Assembly: GCF_003148565.1 (NCBI RefSeq) | Contig: NZ_QGGL01000002.1 | Coordinates: forward strand, 277,409-341,408 | Direction: 5' to 3' | DNA: 64,000 nt | Source of the DNA: Tumebacillus permanentifrigoris | Lineage (GTDB): Bacteria > Bacillota > Bacilli > Tumebacillales > Tumebacillaceae | Shown: positions 41,720 to 50,849 of the stretch, piece after piece | How positions within the stretch are numbered: position 1 is the stretch's first letter | How the letters are laid out: each line of letters begins with the position of its first letter | Program-made: the position numbers and the translations under genes | The notes under the pieces: model-generated | Databases searched by the model: none | Told to the model about the DNA's origin: nothing | The model's input: only the letters and a program-made list of their open reading frames with translations

Positions 41720-42409
41720 TCAGCAAGTCTGCAGTTGTGCCTTGGCGACAGCGTAGATATCCGGCGACAGCTCGCACCCCACGAACCGCCTGCCGGTGTT
41801 CCGGGCCGCAATTGCCGTGCTCCCCGATCCAAGGAACGGGTCGATCACCATGTCACCGTCAGAGCTGGACTTGCGTATCAGGAACTCCAATAGTGCGGTT
41901 GGCTTCTGATGTGAGTGAAGCAGGTTGTTCGATGCAATCTTGGTGAAGCGCACCACATCAGAATGCCGCTTTTTCCCTTCCACTTCATTCAGCGGTCGCC
42001 GGCCTTTGTGCAAAAACAGGATGATCTCATAGTCCGGTGCATACGCGCCGGTGAGGTCACCCATACCGCCGCCGCCCTTGACCCAAATCATGGCGTTTTT
42101 AGGGCTGAAACCGCACCGCCTGAGCATCGGCAGGTGCTCCTCTACCTTGTCCCACCGCGTGAACCAGTATAGGTGGGTGTTCGGTTTCAGCACCCGGTAC
42201 AACTCCGCTGCCACTTCTTCGAGGAACGGGAGGTTTCCCTTACCATCGTTCAAAATCCCCTTCGTCGTAGCGAGGTCAGATTTACGCCTTGCGTTTGAGT
42301 AGAAGTCGATCCCATACGGCGGATCGGTGAGCGCCAGATCGACTGACTCCGATTCGATGCGTCGAAACATATCCCTACAATCTTCGTTGGCTATCGTGAT
42401 GTCGTTCAT
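41720..42409 (-). CDS. Phage-borne DNA methyltransferase (N6-adenine or N4-cytosine type)
   Basis: A 229-residue enzyme of beta-type order: catalytic motif TDPPYGID (IV, residues 28-35) near the N-terminus and SAM-binding VIDPFLGSGSTAIAA (I) near the C-terminus, with HQKPTALLEFL (X-type motif) before it. The DPPY motif indicates transfer to an exocyclic amine. The ATG (MNDITIAN) follows AAGGGGATGACACC. No restriction endonuclease lies next to it, so it is an orphan; likely role is protection of phage DNA or epigenetic control. Confidence 0.9.
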   Translation of the reverse strand: MNDITIANEDCRDMFRRIESESVDLALTDPPYGIDFYSNARRKSDLATTKGILNDGKGNLPFLEEVAAELYRVLKPNTHLYWFTRWDKVEEHLPMLRRCGFSPKNAMIWVKGGGGMGDLTGAYAPDYEIILFLHKGRRPLNEVEGKKRHSDVVRFTKIASNNLLHSHQKPTALLEFLIRKSSSDGDMVIDPFLGSGSTAIAARNTGRRFVGCELSPDIYAVAKAQLQTC

Positions 42410-42504
42410 GGTGTCATCCCCTTTTTCTTGATCCAACCAAGGGGGCCTCCTCTGTCGCAGTAGCAACTGCTTATCCTAAAATCATCGAATCTGTCAACTA
42501 TACA

Positions 42505-43371
42505 TCAGGCTCTACACGCACGGAGTGAATCCGCCGCGATGTGGTGGCACTCCTGCGCCTCCGGGGATGCGGTCCACCACACGGCCTGCGCTATCGCCTC
42601 CATGCGCCCCGCCGCCTCTGCGCTAGGCTTACCAAGGTCGGTCGTGATCGGGATGCCAGCGGCGCGCCGGACGGCGTTGGCGGCGAAGTTGGCCGCGACC
42701 ACCATAGCAGGCGTTGCACGCTTCGCGAGCTGGCTGTAGAGTGCGATCACATCCTCCGCTACTTGCTTGTCGCAGGTCGGCGCTCCACTGGACGGTGGCA
42801 CGTATGCGGCCCCAAGGATACCGCACAGCGCCGCAGCCGCCCCCTCAGCTTGCTGGAGCAGGAATGCACCATCCGCCATGCGCCCCTCCTCTTCCCGGCA
42901 GGAAATGAAACCACCTTCGATCAGCACGGCATCCATCGCGGTATCGCGCAGGACTTGGAAGTCCCCGAAGTTCACGCCGCGATCCTTCTGGCTGGCGGCT
43001 GTAGCGATGCTGGCAGAGATCGCTTTGGCCCACTGCTCAGTGCGCTTGCCCTTCTGCGACGGGTGGACCCACACCGATACACCATCCGTGGATGGGTTGT
43101 CCGATGAGTCGTAGTGCCAGGAGACGTACAGGTCAGCGCCCGCATTGTTTGCGATGCGGGCGCGGTACGCGAGATCCTCGCCAACAGTGCCGGACTTGAG
43201 CGGCAACACGTCAGTCTCTCTCGTCATCAGCACGCGCACCCCGGAACGATCGAGAGCGTCACGCAGGAGTAGGGATACACGCAGGTTGACGTCCGACTCG
43301 CGCAGGTGAGCGCCTACAGCGCCCGGATCACGACCGCCGTGACCCGGATCAAGAACCAAAAGTTTTGTCAT
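42505..43371 (-). CDS. N-acetylmuramoyl-L-alanine amidase (endolysin)
   Basis: A 288-residue amidase_3-type zinc enzyme that cuts the bond between muramic acid and L-Ala to free phage progeny. Zinc/catalytic residues: His11 (DPGHGG), Glu25 (RESDVNL), His86 (SWHYDS) and Glu152 (IEGGFIS). A C-terminal part of about 110 residues (helical, Ala-rich) probably binds the wall or a partner. No signal peptide; the holin gene lies immediately upstream, so export would be holin-dependent. ATG after GAGGAGGAAAATTTT. Confidence 0.93.
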   Translation of the reverse strand: MTKLLVLDPGHGGRDPGAVGAHLRESDVNLRVSLLLRDALDRSGVRVLMTRETDVLPLKSGTVGEDLAYRARIANNAGADLYVSWHYDSSDNPSTDGVSVWVHPSQKGKRTEQWAKAISASIATAASQKDRGVNFGDFQVLRDTAMDAVLIEGGFISCREEEGRMADGAFLLQQAEGAAAALCGILGAAYVPPSSGAPTCDKQVAEDVIALYSQLAKRATPAMVVAANFAANAVRRAAGIPITTDLGKPSAEAAGRMEAIAQAVWWTASPEAQECHHIAADSLRACRA

Positions 43372-43400
43372 AAAATTTTCCTCCTCTGTTTTCGGGTGTA

Positions 43401-43431
43401 GAAAGGGCCCCGCGTGCCTCGCGGAGCCCTA
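43401..43431 (-). terminator. Hairpin after the holin gene
   Basis: GGGCTCCGCG and CGCGGGGCCC with loop AGGCA, then TTTCT on the minus strand, just past the holin stop and before the amidase ribosome site; possibly a partial terminator. Confidence 0.55.
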
Positions 43432-43830
43432 CTTTTCGCTGTTTTTTTGTTTTAGTACCTGAACAGCTCGCACCAATACATCTGGCACGGGTGCGCCCAG
43501 CCGCCCGGCGTTCTCTATGATGGACAGCAGTTCGTTTGCAATGTAGAAGTACGCCGCTGCGTCACGCATAGAATTGCCGGTGCCGAGTACGCCGTCGATC
43601 AAGTGCGCTACTGCAACGAGCAGTAGCATCGTAATTTTCTTCGGGATGCCACGCGTTCCGACCTTGCTGTTCAGATTCCCCTCTTTACCCGCTGCAAGCA
43701 TGCCAGTGGCGTAGTCAATCACCACCAACGCAAGAAGCGCGCTCAGGAGAAAATACCACCCGCCAAACAGATAGCCTACCACTCCGCCGCCCGCTGCCGA
43801 ACCTAGTTTTAAAGGCGTTTCCCAGTTCAC
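43429..43830 (-). CDS. Phage holin (TcdE/phi-holin family)
   Basis: A 133-residue membrane protein: VVGYLFGGWYFLLSALLALVVIDYATGMLAA gives two membrane segments, followed by GNLNSKVGTRGIPKKITMLLLVAVAHLID, the conserved region of toxin-secretion/phage-lysis holins. A C-terminal charged tail ends QKNSEK. Forms pores to release the endolysin. The start is a GTG after AGGAGGTATTAGG, overlapping the upstream gene by 4 bases. Confidence 0.93.
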   Translation of the reverse strand: MNWETPLKLGSAAGGGVVGYLFGGWYFLLSALLALVVIDYATGMLAAGKEGNLNSKVGTRGIPKKITMLLLVAVAHLIDGVLGTGNSMRDAAAYFYIANELLSIIENAGRLGAPVPDVLVRAVQVLKQKNSEK

Positions 43831-44345
43831 CCTAATACCTCCTCTAAAGCACATTTTGATTTTCCCAAGCGCTTGTGATTTTCGAGATCACCCCCGGTCG
43901 TGCGCCACGGCGTGTTGGACAACTTGTACGCCGCCGCGACCAACTCGAAACAGAACCAGCGTCGCGGATCATCTTTCGATCCCGAAAACGGTACGCCGAA
44001 AAGCCGTTCGAGTCCGATGGACAGAACAGCGCCGTAATCGTATTTTCGAAGCCGTTGCGTCGTACAAAAATAGACTGCCAGTTGACGCTCCGTAACTGTG
44101 GCTCCCGCCACCCGGAAAACGTCGAAGCAGTCCAACTCGTCAATGTTGCGTACCGCCACGCATCGGCCAACGTCCACGTCGATGATGAGACCGTGACCGA
44201 TGTACAGTGCCGCATGCGTATACTCGCTGCCGGTCAGCCCGGAGATCGCAGCGGACAGGAGCCAACGAAAACGCTCGCGTCGCTTGCGGTGCAAATCCTT
44301 GCCACGCACGAGCAGGATGTCGCCTGCCACCAGCTCGTCTAACAT
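43827..44345 (-). CDS. Permuted papain-fold (NlpC/P60-like, YiiX-type) protein
   Basis: A 172-residue protein. The His comes first (GSEYTHAALYIGHGLIIDV, about residues 40-58) and the Cys later (RRWFCFELVAAAYKL, about 128-142), an order seen in circularly permuted NlpC/P60 (YaeF/YiiX-like) enzymes. It may act as a cysteine hydrolase on cell wall or lipid amides. Its place next to holin and amidase suggests a lysis or virion-associated function. A 26-base repeat noted in the findings lies in its 3' end. Confidence 0.75.
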   Translation of the reverse strand: MLDELVAGDILLVRGKDLHRKRRERFRWLLSAAISGLTGSEYTHAALYIGHGLIIDVDVGRCVAVRNIDELDCFDVFRVAGATVTERQLAVYFCTTQRLRKYDYGAVLSIGLERLFGVPFSGSKDDPRRWFCFELVAAAYKLSNTPWRTTGGDLENHKRLGKSKCALEEVLG

Positions 44346-45001
44346 TGGATCGCCTGTAGATCTTCATTCGATGTCGCCGCCATAGCCCGTTCACGAAGTG
44401 TGCGGAATTTTTCCAACGCCGGGCCCGCCGCGTCAACGCCGTCGGCGAATACCTGTTCCAGTTGATCGAGATTATGCGGAAGCGGTCCTGCATCGATTGT
44501 CAGGTACGGGAAGGTCGGACGGTTCTCTGGCTTACTCAAGTCGATGCCGGCGGTGAGCGCCTGCTTCTCCCCGATCTCCAGCCGCTTGATGACGAGTTGG
44601 AGATTTTCACGAGCTTCCGCATCAGAAGGATACATGTGCTCCATTCCAAGAGCGGCCGACTGAAACCCTGCTTCGACATCTCGTTTGTAGCACCAGTTCA
44701 GTTGTTCGATCTTCGTGGTGCGGTTTTGTTCGAGATCGCCCGCCACTGGAAGGCTCCACTCGATGTTTTTGGTTTCTGGATTGACCCTCGATGGCATGTA
44801 TCCTCGCGCCAGTTGTTCGCGGATCTCGCCGAGTTCCAGCTGTAGGTAGTCCACTGCGTCTGGCGAGAGTTGTCGGAGAGGTTCGTAAATCGTAAAATCC
44901 TCCTCAACGGATGTGTCCCGTGCAACTCCATCGCGCTCCTCCCGGATCAGCACGACATTGCCGACGGTTTTCAGATAGTAGAGCCTATGTCCGATTTGCA
45001 A
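44339..45001 (-). CDS. Phage tail protein with DUF4376 (tail fibre assembly-like)
   Basis: A 220-residue protein. The start is a TTG (MQIGHRLYYLKTVG) behind GGGAGGGATTCAC; the open frame upstream has no ribosome site. The C-terminal domain PLPHNLDQLEQVFADGVDAAG ... LRERAMAATSNEDLQAI resembles DUF4376 found with tail fibre genes. It follows the tail fibre genes, fitting an assembly or fibre-associated role. Confidence 0.7.
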   Translation of the reverse strand: MQIGHRLYYLKTVGNVVLIREERDGVARDTSVEEDFTIYEPLRQLSPDAVDYLQLELGEIREQLARGYMPSRVNPETKNIEWSLPVAGDLEQNRTTKIEQLNWCYKRDVEAGFQSAALGMEHMYPSDAEARENLQLVIKRLEIGEKQALTAGIDLSKPENRPTFPYLTIDAGPLPHNLDQLEQVFADGVDAAGPALEKFRTLRERAMAATSNEDLQAIQC

Positions 45002-45014
45002 GTGAATCCCTCCC

Positions 45015-45602
45015 TTAGCCAATTGCGATGTAGGTGCACGCGATGCTGTTCGCCCCAAGTTTGAGTTTGAAACCCGTACCGTTGACGTAGCTGTTCGTAC
45101 CATCGAGGTTTGACCCGATAACACTCCCGCCGTTGCCCGTGTAGTAAACGTAGTCATAATCTGTTCTGACACCGGAGAAAGGAAACGTCTGGTATTTGTC
45201 GGTCGACATGTACACGATCGTCGCAGAGTATCCGCCATTGGCCTGTGTAAGCTGACTCAAGACCATGATGTAGAGCGGCGTAAAACCAAGACCCGATACC
45301 GTGACATTCCCGCTGGCGTCGCTCGTGACAGTACCCTTTACGAAACGATTTGCCGTCCCAGCAACCCCGAAAATGGATTTTCCTGCGATGATGTTCGCCG
45401 CGAGCAGTTTGGCATCTCCGGCGATCGTGCCGCCCGACGTGTAGCCGAGCGGGATCGTCAAGGCGGCAACTCCTGGTGTGTAGTTGAGTGAGCCATTGTT
45501 CGGCATTGTACCGGCGGCGTTGTAGTTCGTACCTGCGCTAAACGTGGTGCCGGTGAGCACCTGTGACGGGAGGGCGGTACCTGCTACATATAGTTGAGAC
45601 AT
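45015..45602 (-). CDS. Tail fibre / receptor-binding-type protein
   Basis: A 195-residue Gly/Ser/Thr/Asn-rich protein (MSQLYVAGTALPSQVLTG...). The N-terminal repeats contain SGGTIAGDAKLLAANIIAGKSIFGVAGTA; the C-terminal half is beta-rich with aromatic residues, as in receptor-binding tips. ATG after GGGGGTGTAGTTTTC, 5 bases before the end of the long fibre gene. Specific receptor unknown. Confidence 0.7.
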   Translation of the reverse strand: MSQLYVAGTALPSQVLTGTTFSAGTNYNAAGTMPNNGSLNYTPGVAALTIPLGYTSGGTIAGDAKLLAANIIAGKSIFGVAGTANRFVKGTVTSDASGNVTVSGLGFTPLYIMVLSQLTQANGGYSATIVYMSTDKYQTFPFSGVRTDYDYVYYTGNGGSVIGSNLDGTNSYVNGTGFKLKLGANSIACTYIAIG

Positions 45603-45607
45603 GAAAA

Positions 45608-46816
45608 CTACACCCCCTGAACGTTCGTCGTGACATTTACTTGATTCGCAATGCTCGCCGTCGCTACAACACTGATGGTCGTTGCGGTTGTGGCGTTGAT
45701 GACTGCGACAGGGAGGCTCCATTCTCCGACCGGCATCGGTTGATTGATGATGGTCATTGTTTGGGCGCCACCTCCGCTTGTGTAGCTGATTTCAAGTTTT
45801 ACGTTTGTTTGCGAAGTTTTGACCCGTATCGATGCCATCACTTGGAAGGTTGCCTTGTACCCCGGCGTATACGTCGCGAGAGCCTTCGCGGTCGTCACGT
45901 CGATCAGAACGTCGTTCACATCGATTACACGGATCGCGGCGTATGGATTGCCCGAGGTCGGAACTTGTGTTACACGTACACCACCTAATGCCGATACAGT
46001 CGCGGCTACGAGCGTGTATGGAGCAGGAGGGGCAGGAGCGTTCAGGGAACCATCCGCGCTGACCGTCATGTTTGCACCCGGCTTCACCACGCCCAACGCC
46101 GCTGACGTGGCGATCGGTAATTGGGCTGTGGTGACATGACCGTCTGACCCCAGAGTGGCAACACCACCCGGTGCGCCTGCGCTGGAAGTCAGGATGTAGT
46201 TGAGCGCTGGAAGTTGGCCTGACAGCACCTTACCGTTTGAATCAAGTGAAGCTGCGCCTCCTGGTTTACCAAGTGCGGAAGTAGGTAAGGCTCCAATCTG
46301 AGCGGCGGTGACATCGTGGGGGTTGTTCTTGTCGTTAACGTGACTTTGAAAATCTCCTTGAGTTGCGAACAAGAGAGAGGTATTCATCACTGCGCTGACG
46401 TTGGTTGCGTTTCCGACGACCACGACGATGTCGATGGCCTTCTCTATGACCTCCGGCCCTCCTACTGCCGGGATGTACTCCACGTTGGTCCCAGCGTTTC
46501 CGTAGCAGTACAAGATTTCACCTACGTCTGGATCGAGAGCGAAAACTCCGATCTCTCGAAAGTAGAAGCCCGCAACAACCGCCTGATTAGACAACACAGC
46601 GCCAACGACCGCCGTTCCATCCGGGCGAACTTTCAACTTCGAGATAGCGAGCGACTTCCGTTCGCTCACCAATGCGTTGAGATCGAGGATCGATCTGCCG
46701 TTCAGTTCGCCGTCACCGACTGCAAACCGAGTGTACTTGATCTCAACACCCGTCTGCGCTTTCAGTTGGAGGGTGCGCCCCCGAGCTGTGAAAACTACAC
46801 CACCGAATGAGCTCAT
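45608..46816 (-). CDS. Tail-collar fibre protein (P2 gpH-like)
   Basis: A 402-residue long fibre protein. The N-terminal domain (residues 1-140, TRFAVGDGELNGRS ... GFYFREIGVFALDPD) is the tail-collar fibre domain that attaches to the baseplate. Middle and C-terminal parts are low-complexity repeats (AALPTSALGKPGGAASLDSNGKV, then GAPGGVATLGSDGHVTTAQL). It follows gpI and J in the expected P2 order. Confidence 0.88.
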   Translation of the reverse strand: MSSFGGVVFTARGRTLQLKAQTGVEIKYTRFAVGDGELNGRSILDLNALVSERKSLAISKLKVRPDGTAVVGAVLSNQAVVAGFYFREIGVFALDPDVGEILYCYGNAGTNVEYIPAVGGPEVIEKAIDIVVVVGNATNVSAVMNTSLLFATQGDFQSHVNDKNNPHDVTAAQIGALPTSALGKPGGAASLDSNGKVLSGQLPALNYILTSSAGAPGGVATLGSDGHVTTAQLPIATSAALGVVKPGANMTVSADGSLNAPAPPAPYTLVAATVSALGGVRVTQVPTSGNPYAAIRVIDVNDVLIDVTTAKALATYTPGYKATFQVMASIRVKTSQTNVKLEISYTSGGGAQTMTIINQPMPVGEWSLPVAVINATTATTISVVATASIANQVNVTTNVQGV

Positions 46817-46821
46817 AATTT

Positions 46822-47382
46822 TTACACCTGCCTTATCGTTAGGTTGTCACCGATGTGAATAGCTCCGCCGTAATAAAGTGGAAAATTCTCGCTATCCCCG
46901 ACAACCACTTTTTCTAGAATCGATCTCGCGTTTTTCACGGAGTTTACCGCTCGCGTGAACTCTAATGCACGTTCTTGCGTGACAGATTTGTTGTTCGTGT
47001 GGACACGGAACGAAAAGGGAGCGCCGCCATAATCGAACCATTCTTCTACATGGCCCTCTCCGAACAGCGTCGTAATCAGTTCCTCGACCGCAGCAGGCGT
47101 GCCTTTTCTCCGGTGCCAAGCAAGTGACTTCTTCACCAATTCCCTACGCTGCTCAATTGGGAGAGTTGGATCGTAAAAGTCGACGTGAAACTGCCAAGCT
47201 AGTTCATCCACCATCTCAGCTGAAAGAGAGTCGAGCGATTGGAGGATGGCCACTGTTGGGATAGCCTGTGTGATCGCAAGCAATTGTTGGTTAATCGCTT
47301 CAGCGAGAGCTTCAACGTCACTGTCCCTTCGTAAATTCGGAGGAACCAATTCAAGTAGATGGATGTCGAGTAAGCTACGCAT
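46822..47382 (-). CDS. Phage tail protein I (P2 gpI family)
   Basis: A 186-residue baseplate protein. LLELVPPNLRRDSDVEALAEAINQQL and the later WQFHVDFYDPTLPIEQRRELVKKSLAWHRRKGTPAAVEELITTLFG are the family hallmarks. The ATG (MRSLLDI) is eight bases after GGAGGTC. Overlaps baseplate J by 8 bases. Confidence 0.93.
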   Translation of the reverse strand: MRSLLDIHLLELVPPNLRRDSDVEALAEAINQQLLAITQAIPTVAILQSLDSLSAEMVDELAWQFHVDFYDPTLPIEQRRELVKKSLAWHRRKGTPAAVEELITTLFGEGHVEEWFDYGGAPFSFRVHTNNKSVTQERALEFTRAVNSVKNARSILEKVVVGDSENFPLYYGGAIHIGDNLTIRQV

Positions 47383-48478
47383 CCTCAAGACCTCCGTAGA
47401 CTATGCTCACTCCGTCGTCGGAAGCTACCTGTGTAGGTTCTAGTTGGTAGTAAATAGGTAACCGAACCTCCGCGCGGCTCGCACCAGCGTTCAGAATCCG
47501 TCGGGTTAATTCAGACCCGTTGATGTCACGTCCCAATTTCGACTTCTGCCACACAACGTAATCGTCGACGGCAAATTGTACAGCGGATTGAATACCCGCA
47601 ACGTCCGTCATGCGATCGCTACTGATCCAGTAGGTGAAATCGACTTCAAACGCTACTTGGTCCGGAGCCAAAACTGTGACATGGTCTGTCAATGGTCGCA
47701 CTCGTTTGTCACTACATGCCGCGAGCACTGCGTTAATGACGTTGGACGTTGGCATCTCCCCTTGCTCCATCAGAGGTCTAATCTCCACGACCCCCGGAGA
47801 CGGGGAGGTCACAACCACATCGATAATTCCTGAGTCAACAGACTTGGCGATCGCGCGATAGGCTCCGTCCGGACCGGCTACCGAAAACTTCTCAGGAGCA
47901 CTTCTAATTCGTTCACGAAATGGTTCGTCATCTTCGCGATCTGATCCACCTGCACTGATCGTAATATTCTCGACACGAGCGAGCCAAGGTTGTGGATCGA
48001 CGATGCTGTTGATTTGTCCGATAACGAATCCGTTCCCGAGTGTTCCGGCCTGCAAGCACTCGCACCAAATGTCCGCGTGCATCGCGCCTGGCTGAAGTTC
48101 TGTCCCTGCGATTGTCGCAAAGTAGATGCCAGCACCGGGAGTTACCCGCCGACCAGAAGGAATGTAGATGATGCTTGTCTGAGGTGCGGAAAGTGAGAAG
48201 CGTACAAGTACCTTCGCGGCAGTGGCTTCGAGGCGCGTCGTCTCGACGAACTCTCCAAGTCCGTCTAAGAAATCCCCGCTTGCATACCTGAGTCGATTTT
48301 GCTTCCCTGTTAGATTCAGTAACGTTCGTTGCTGCACGATGATGGTCGCGATCGACAGCACAAAAAGACGTACCGGATCTGCCGGAAACAATTTTTTGTT
48401 TGTGATCGATTCGTAAGCCGCTATCAACTCAGTTGTAGTTTTTTCGATATCTGAATCGACGAATTGAAGGTCGCTCAC
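47375..48478 (-). CDS. Baseplate J-family protein
   Basis: A 367-residue wedge protein of the contractile-tail baseplate. Family features: LFPADPVRLFVLSIATIIVQQR, YASGDFLDGLGEFVETTRL, DREDDEPFRERIRSAPEKFSVAGPDGAYRAIA. GTG start; the gene overlaps gpW-like downstream and gpI-like upstream by a few bases. Confidence 0.93.
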   Translation of the reverse strand: MSDLQFVDSDIEKTTTELIAAYESITNKKLFPADPVRLFVLSIATIIVQQRTLLNLTGKQNRLRYASGDFLDGLGEFVETTRLEATAAKVLVRFSLSAPQTSIIYIPSGRRVTPGAGIYFATIAGTELQPGAMHADIWCECLQAGTLGNGFVIGQINSIVDPQPWLARVENITISAGGSDREDDEPFRERIRSAPEKFSVAGPDGAYRAIAKSVDSGIIDVVVTSPSPGVVEIRPLMEQGEMPTSNVINAVLAACSDKRVRPLTDHVTVLAPDQVAFEVDFTYWISSDRMTDVAGIQSAVQFAVDDYVVWQKSKLGRDINGSELTRRILNAGASRAEVRLPIYYQLEPTQVASDDGVSIVYGGLEDA

Positions 48479-48801
48479 AACACAACTCCTTCCCTTAGTC
48501 TGACATTGACCGTAGGCACAAGAACACCTGCGAAGCCGTCCTCCGCGAACGTCACGGACGAGACAACGACGCGGGGCTCATACTTCTGGACCACATCTAT
48601 CACTTGCGTGGTGAGGCGGGCGCGCGCGAGTGGCAAGGGGTCGTCCAGTGACGGGTCGAGTCCGAATCCGCGATCAAGCGGAACGGAACCGCGCATCGTC
48701 GTGATTGACGTGTAAACGTTTTGAAGGATCTCTTCGATCCCCGTAGCGCCAAAATTCACCTTAACCGCTTGATTCCCAGATACTTCGTACAACCCCGCCA
48801 C
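48475..48801 (-). CDS. Baseplate wedge protein (gp25/gpW family)
   Basis: A 108-residue gp25-like baseplate protein: NVYTSITTMRGSVPLDRGFGLDP and a C-terminal VPTVNVRLREGVVL. GTG start (MAGLYEV) after TAGGGG. Confidence 0.88.
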   Translation of the reverse strand: MAGLYEVSGNQAVKVNFGATGIEEILQNVYTSITTMRGSVPLDRGFGLDPSLDDPLPLARARLTTQVIDVVQKYEPRVVVSSVTFAEDGFAGVLVPTVNVRLREGVVL

Positions 48802-48804
48802 CCC

Positions 48805-49194
48805 CTACGCATATTCAGTGAGCGTTATAGACGCTTTCGCAACCAACAGACGGCCCTCGTTATCGATCGATGTCCAGTCCTGTTCCAACGAAGTCACACA
48901 CCATTTGTTGACTCCTAGTGCTTTTCCACCGATTACGAGCGGTACGACTGCGCCGGACCGCTGCATTTCTAACAATCGATTCAATTCCTCGCGCGGGTTC
49001 ATTCCATACAAAACGTCGAATCGGACGCTGAATGAAACCGTGTCGAGATTCGGGCCAACGTACTCAGATACTGGTTTTTTTCCGAGAACTTCGTGCGTTG
49101 CCCACCGACCAGATGACGATCGTTTAAAGTCCTCAATCGTCCGGATCGTGTCCGCCGAGGCGACGAAAACGACGTCACCCAATGCCCCGATCAT
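48805..49194 (-). CDS. Tail protein U-like (P2 gpU family)
   Basis: A 129-residue protein. IGALGDVVFVASADTIRTIEDFKRSSSGRWATHEVLG and YVGPNLDTVSFSVRF resemble P2 gpU family tail-tip/completion proteins. Overlaps the upstream gene by 4 bases. Confidence 0.85.
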   Translation of the reverse strand: MIGALGDVVFVASADTIRTIEDFKRSSSGRWATHEVLGKKPVSEYVGPNLDTVSFSVRFDVLYGMNPREELNRLLEMQRSGAVVPLVIGGKALGVNKWCVTSLEQDWTSIDNEGRLLVAKASITLTEYA

Positions 49195-49631
49195 TCGTAA
49201 CCATCCCCGTAGATTTGCCCTGTGACTCTGAGGTCTCCTTCGATCACTACTGCCCCGCCTTCCGGATGCAGGACAATGTCACCTTTGTTGAGCACGGTCA
49301 TTTTTCCGGTCGCAGTGTCTCGCATGCAAAAGCTACCGTCGTCAAACCATACACCCTGACAATTTGTCGTTTCAGCGGGGGGTGTGTCAACGGACGTGTA
49401 AAACGCACCGAGGCAGAACCCCGTTTCGATGCCGTTTCCGAGGAACCCGCAAAGCACGCTCTCGTTGACGTCCGGCAACCTGAAATACTTCGTTTGCAGC
49501 GTCTTCGGGACCAGCACCGGCAATTCGCGGGAGACAAGATTATCCTTGTCGCTGAATGCCACCACCACCGCGCAACGCTCCGGGATGACGGCCGACACGA
49601 TACCAGCGCGCAACAGATTTGTAACTACCAT
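49191..49631 (-). CDS. Baseplate spike protein V (gp45-like)
   Basis: A 146-residue protein with an N-terminal OB-like region (VVTNLLRAGIVSAVIPERCAVVVAF) and a Gly/Val/Asp-rich C-terminal part (GDIVLHPEGGAVVIEGDLRVTGQIYGD) of the needle type. It forms the central spike of the baseplate. Translational overlap with D-like gene. Confidence 0.87.
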   Translation of the reverse strand: MVVTNLLRAGIVSAVIPERCAVVVAFSDKDNLVSRELPVLVPKTLQTKYFRLPDVNESVLCGFLGNGIETGFCLGAFYTSVDTPPAETTNCQGVWFDDGSFCMRDTATGKMTVLNKGDIVLHPEGGAVVIEGDLRVTGQIYGDGYE

Positions 49632-50641
49632 GTATACAACACCTTCCTTACTGACAAATCCACCGTGTAGCCGCCGCTTCCGATTTTGTGCGTGGCGCTG
49701 TCTATGATGTACCTGCCGTCAAAGTCCCCCCACCCTACCACGTCAACAGTGAAGCTCTGCATCAGATTGATGTCCCCCACGAGCGAAAACTTACCCTGAG
49801 TTCCGGATTTGTTTTTTTCACGCAAGGCCGTTTTCGAGAGGCGTTGGGCTTCCTCATTTGATCCGACACGAGCGTTGATTTTAAGCACTGGTCCGTTTTC
49901 CGGTGCCCAAGAAGGTTTGAAATACCCCCGATACGTTTCTTTTTTCTGAGGATCGAAGTACGTGACTTCACATGCGCTGTATCCGCAATCCACCGTTGAG
50001 CTGTCAAACGAGTAGGAAAGGACGTTGCTTTTCCCTTTTTCAATCGTCTCTATCGGATACTCCATTTCGTACCTTTCCTCGTCTATCAAACAGAGCTGGG
50101 TCATTGTCACGACAGTCGTGACACCTTCTTTTGTTGCGAGCGATTGCAGGAAAGCGAGGTCAGATTGTTCCGCCTGATCTTGACGGTCATACAGAGGGTC
50201 GTCAACGATGTCCAACCAAAGGCTTAGTCCTGCGCGGTCAGCGATGTCTTTGGCGATGGCAGACAACCGAATGTTTTCCCAACCCTGTGAACGTGCTTCC
50301 CAACGGGCTCCTCCGATGGGGATAGACGCCGCCTTGAGCTGCACAACGTCAGGCGGACCTCCGAAAGTTACTGTATCCACTTCGAACGTGCCGCACGGCA
50401 GTGTTTCGGCGGATTCGTCAGATCCCCAATTCAAAACCTTGATCGCCACCTCGATCTTGTCACCTTTACGCGGCAACCAGCCCCCATGCCACACTCCGGA
50501 AGCGTCTTGTAAACTGATTTGCAAGTCGTCGGCTTTGTCGGCGTTGTCTTGGTACGAAAAATCGAGGAGATAGCCTGCAAGTTCCCGCGAGATATTGACA
50601 CCCTCGTAGGTCAAATCGAGTTCGACGCGCCGCGCTTCCAT
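49625..50641 (-). CDS. Baseplate hub protein D (P2 gpD / late control family)
   Basis: A 338-residue protein starting MEARRVELDLTYEGVNIS, ATG after GTGGAGGAGGTGACGCG. Contains the D-family features: ADKADDLQISLQDASG, ERYEMEYPIETIEKG and a C-terminal FDGRYIIDSATHKIGSGGYTVDLSVRKV. It supports the spike in contractile tails. Confidence 0.9.
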   Translation of the reverse strand: MEARRVELDLTYEGVNISRELAGYLLDFSYQDNADKADDLQISLQDASGVWHGGWLPRKGDKIEVAIKVLNWGSDESAETLPCGTFEVDTVTFGGPPDVVQLKAASIPIGGARWEARSQGWENIRLSAIAKDIADRAGLSLWLDIVDDPLYDRQDQAEQSDLAFLQSLATKEGVTTVVTMTQLCLIDEERYEMEYPIETIEKGKSNVLSYSFDSSTVDCGYSACEVTYFDPQKKETYRGYFKPSWAPENGPVLKINARVGSNEEAQRLSKTALREKNKSGTQGKFSLVGDINLMQSFTVDVVGWGDFDGRYIIDSATHKIGSGGYTVDLSVRKVLYTW

Positions 50642-50645
50642 CGCG

Positions 50646-50849
50646 TCACCTCCTCCACGGCGGCAGGTTGGTTGTCGTCTGCGTGCCCACTTCGGGGACG
50701 ATGAGCACAACGCCCGCGCCAAAAATGACGGTGCTCATGATCGAGGAGTTCGCCTCCATGAGCACCGTCATGTGTTTTTCGGTCCCGTACAGTTTGTATG
50801 AGATCGAGTCCCATGTATCACCAAGTGTGCTGGTGTAGATCTTAGCCAT
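50646..50849 (-). CDS. Tail protein X (LysM-type)
   Basis: A 67-residue protein: YTSTLGDTWDSISYKLYGTEKHMTVLMEANS, a LysM-like fold, ends with VGTQTTTNLPPWRR. P2 gpX family; baseplate/peptidoglycan contact. Confidence 0.92.
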   Translation of the reverse strand: MAKIYTSTLGDTWDSISYKLYGTEKHMTVLMEANSSIMSTVIFGAGVVLIVPEVGTQTTTNLPPWRR

